Origin: Clostridia bacterium
Lineage (GTDB): Bacteria; Bacillota; Clostridia; Oscillospirales; CAG-272
Length of the DNA stretch: 7,273 nucleotides
Direction of reading: 5' to 3'
Assembly: GCA_024404435.1 (NCBI GenBank)
Contig: JAKSPW010000066.1
Span: 1 to 7,273, forward strand
Each line of letters opens with the position of its first letter. Position 1 is the stretch's first letter. The notes beneath the pieces are model-generated. The model saw nothing but the letters and a program-made list of their open reading frames with translations. It searched no databases and was not told where the DNA came from. Both the position numbers and the translations under genes were made by a program. Positions 5,817-7,273 of the stretch are shown here, in pieces.

Positions 5817-5855
5817 AAATAAATCCCTGCGGGCGTGACAAGGGGATTTATTTTA
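5817..5855 (+). terminator. Terminator of the alpha-galactosidase transcript
   Basis: An 11-bp stem, AAATAAATCCC (5817-5827) with GGGATTTATTT (5843-5853), encloses a 15-base loop. The T-rich 3' arm runs into further A/T. The loop is long for a terminator, so efficiency is uncertain. The first ATTTCAC linker of the hairpin array begins at 5855, so this hairpin could equally be the array's first unit. Confidence 0.65.
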
Positions 5856-5936
5856 TTTCACATTTCTGCGTCAGCAGGAATATTTCACAATGGCAGAGAC
5901 CATTATTTCACATTTGCCGTGAGGCAAATATTTCAC
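5855..5936. repeat. Tandem hairpin array with ATTTCAC linkers
   Basis: Four exact copies of ATTTCAC (5855-5861, 5882-5888, 5905-5911, 5930-5936) separate three inverted repeats of different sequence. These are 5862-5881 (8-bp stem with one G-T pair, loop GTCA), 5889-5904 (5-bp stem, loop CAGAGA) and 5912-5929 (perfect 7-bp stem, loop GTGA). Linker spacing is 27, 23 and 25 bases. The array lies between the 3' ends of two convergent genes and encodes no credible protein. It is too short and irregular for CRISPR: the conserved part is 7 bases and the variable parts are palindromic. Same plan as the array at 1-79 but with another linker. Function unknown. Confidence 0.8.
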
Positions 5937-5948
5937 TATGAGACAAAA

Positions 5949-5988
5949 CACCTGCCGATAAAGAGTATTGGATCTCTTTCGGCAGGTG
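5949..5988 (-). terminator. Terminator of the glycosidase-like gene (possibly bidirectional)
   Basis: Stem CACCTGCCG (5949-5957) with CGGCAGGTG (5980-5988), continued after a two-base bulge by AAAGAG (5960-5965) with CTCTTT (5974-5979). It starts six bases beyond the minus-strand stop at 5995. The minus-strand T tract is short (TTTTG); the plus strand reads ATTTTCTTATTT, so it may also block read-through from the alpha-galactosidase side. Confidence 0.8.
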
Positions 5989-5994
5989 ATTTTC

Positions 5995-7206
5995 TTATTT
6001 GCGTTCTACGCGGTACAGGCGGAGTTCGCCCGGGCGGAGATACTGTCCGTCTGCGGCGGAACCCGTGCCGAGCTCCTCTTCGTTCTTTCCGTTCAGGATG
6101 CTGATGTAGAGGCTACCCTTGCCCTCATAGAGGTTGATCGTGAGCGCGGCGTATCTGATGTCGAGTGAGAGGTTGACGAGCACCATGTACTCTCTGCCGT
6201 CGGGATCTTCAAAGAAGCTGACGATCAGGTCGTCGAGACAGTCGATCGACTTTATGACGTCGTGGCATCCCTCTGTGAATTCCGGATAACCGCCGTCCTT
6301 CTTGCCGATGCGGTAGGTCTTCGTTCTCTTCAGCTTCATGAATATCTCACCGTACTGGAGGCTGAAGCGGCGCATCACGCGCATCATGCCGTTGAAGGCT
6401 TCCGTTCTGTTGCCGAACTCGTCGATCGGCGAGCCGCTGTATTCGGGCGCGATGTCGCGGTCGTACATTCTGAACCACGTGACGCCCTTGCAGCCGAGAG
6501 CTGCGGCGGAGTGTACCTGCATGCACTGCTCGTATTCGCTCGGAGCGTGGTATGCGAGGTGGCCGGAGCAGAGAAGCGTGACCCACGCTTCGACGCCTTC
6601 TTTTTCGCAAACGCTGACCATTTCGCGGATCTCCATGAGCTGCCACGGGATGCCCTCGTAGTTGATGGTGGAGTTGTACGTGTCGAAGCAGATCTTTCTG
6701 ACGCCCGTTTCCTTCACGAAGTTATGGAACCACTGCTCATAGGTTTCGCCTTCTCTGAAGTTGTTGGAGCGCGCGTAGGTGCTTCCCTGGAAGTTGATGT
6801 ACGGATCGAGCTCGGGAGCGACCTCGAGCTGGATGCGGACTGCCGCCTTCGTGGCGTCCATCGCTTTGATGCCGTTGGGCTCGTCGCCGATGACGAAGCC
6901 TTCGAGCGCGGGATGACCCTTGTATATATTATAGACTTCGGTAAATCTCTTTCTGTATTCTTCTTCGCCGATGTGCGCAAGGTCGCCGTAGGAAATTCCG
7001 CCGATGAAGACGATCAGTCTGATGCCGTTTTCAGCCGCCTTGTCTAAAAACGGGATCATCTCCCTGAGGTCGTCTCTGCCGTACTGAAGCATCGGAGTGA
7101 CGGTCACGTTAAGACCGAACTCCTTCCACGTGTTGACCTCGTCGGCTGTAAAATCCTTCAGCGGGTTGTAGACCCACGATCCGAAAGCAAACGTCTTGTC
7201 CTGCAT
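5995..7206 (-). CDS. TIM-barrel glycosidase-like protein of unknown substrate
   Basis: 403 residues. Residues about 1-290 read as an alternating beta/alpha barrel: FGLNVTVTPM (30-39), IRLIVFIGG (62-70), GFVIGDEPN (103-111), VRKICFDTYN (169-178), EAWVTLL (206-212) and GVTWFRMYD (241-249). Asp108-Glu109 in GDEP sits at the end of a strand, where clan GH-A glycosidases place the acid/base Glu, so glycoside hydrolase activity is plausible. I could not identify a convincing second catalytic carboxylate. Residues about 315-403 look like a small beta domain, as found at the end of many glycosidases. I do not recognise the exact family. No signal peptide, so cytoplasmic. The ATG at 7206 is chosen over the in-frame ATG at 7263 because SD GGGAGG (complement of 7214-7219) lies seven bases before it. 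Convergent with the alpha-galactosidase gene, and possibly part of the same carbohydrate-use region. Confidence 0.75.
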   Translation of the reverse strand: MQDKTFAFGSWVYNPLKDFTADEVNTWKEFGLNVTVTPMLQYGRDDLREMIPFLDKAAENGIRLIVFIGGISYGDLAHIGEEEYRKRFTEVYNIYKGHPALEGFVIGDEPNGIKAMDATKAAVRIQLEVAPELDPYINFQGSTYARSNNFREGETYEQWFHNFVKETGVRKICFDTYNSTINYEGIPWQLMEIREMVSVCEKEGVEAWVTLLCSGHLAYHAPSEYEQCMQVHSAAALGCKGVTWFRMYDRDIAPEYSGSPIDEFGNRTEAFNGMMRVMRRFSLQYGEIFMKLKRTKTYRIGKKDGGYPEFTEGCHDVIKSIDCLDDLIVSFFEDPDGREYMVLVNLSLDIRYAALTINLYEGKGSLYISILNGKNEEELGTGSAADGQYLRPGELRLYRVERK

Positions 7207-7237
7207 AATTTGTCCTCCCTGCGGCAAATATTTTCTG

Positions 7238-7265
7238 TATTTACTTGAAACTTTATGACTCACAA
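7238..7265 (-). promoter_or_regulatory. Weak candidate promoter of the glycosidase-like gene
   Basis: On the minus strand: TTGTGA (7265-7260), a 16-bp spacer and TAAATA (7243-7238). Both hexamers depart from consensus and the window ends eight bases further on, so the true promoter may lie outside. Confidence 0.35.
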
Positions 7266-7273
7266 TCTACCTT

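Noticed and set aside
5855..5936. Possible CRISPR array
   Set aside because: The conserved unit is only 7 bases and spacing is irregular. The 'spacers' are palindromes, and no cas genes are present.
5835..6104. Small plus-strand reading frame across the second hairpin array
   Set aside because: It is made of translated hairpins and the terminator, then the antisense of the glycosidase-like gene; it has no ribosome binding site.
7207..7263. Longer start for the glycosidase-like gene at the ATG of 7263
   Set aside because: A strong SD sits seven bases before the ATG at 7206. The added residues include the translated SD and look unstructured and non-conserved.

Overview
The window looks like a chromosomal segment from an anaerobic Clostridia-type Firmicute, probably an uncultured gut lineage. 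Three things point there. Promoters are of the TTGACA/TATAAT sigma-A type with 16-17 bp spacers. Shine-Dalgarno (SD) sequences are strong (GGGAGG, CGGAGGA, AAAGGGAG). The gene content is anaerobe-typical: a flavin reductase-rubredoxin fusion (Hrb type), a Bacillus-style Fur box, a cytoplasmic GH36 alpha-galactosidase and a tandem DUF1508 protein. Assignment below class level is not possible from this sequence.

Layout. (1) 1-101: three small hairpins joined by a repeated ATGAATT linker, then a bidirectional terminator. (2) 100-714 (-): Hrb-like flavoprotein/rubredoxin with a consensus promoter and a near-perfect Fur-type operator over its inferred transcription start. (3) 874-1824 (+): nucleoside hydrolase, divergent from hrb and with its own promoter. 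(4) 1858-2133 (-): remnant of a MATE exporter gene, with most of the protein deleted and ACG where the start ATG should be. (5) 2239-2889 (-): nitroreductase-family protein whose real N-terminus appears to lie further upstream at an ACG codon (2925). (6) 3079-3444 (+): small protein with two DUF1508/YegP repeats, expressed divergently from the nitroreductase. (7) 3579-5771 (+): GH36 alpha-galactosidase. (8) 5772-5994: hairpins, a terminator, a second hairpin array with an ATTTCAC linker, and the terminator of the next gene. (9) 5995-7206 (-): TIM-barrel glycosidase-like protein of unknown substrate.

Most genes appear to be single transcription units with their own promoter and/or terminator, so there is no operon logic linking them. 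Themes are carbohydrate and nucleoside salvage (alpha-galactosidase, nucleoside hydrolase, glycosidase-like protein) and flavin redox chemistry with probable iron-responsive or oxidative control (Hrb, nitroreductase). I found no defence system, CRISPR array, IS element, tRNA or rRNA. The least explained items are the two linker-hairpin arrays, which share an architecture but have different linkers, and the occurrence of ACG at the expected start position of two neighbouring minus-strand genes.
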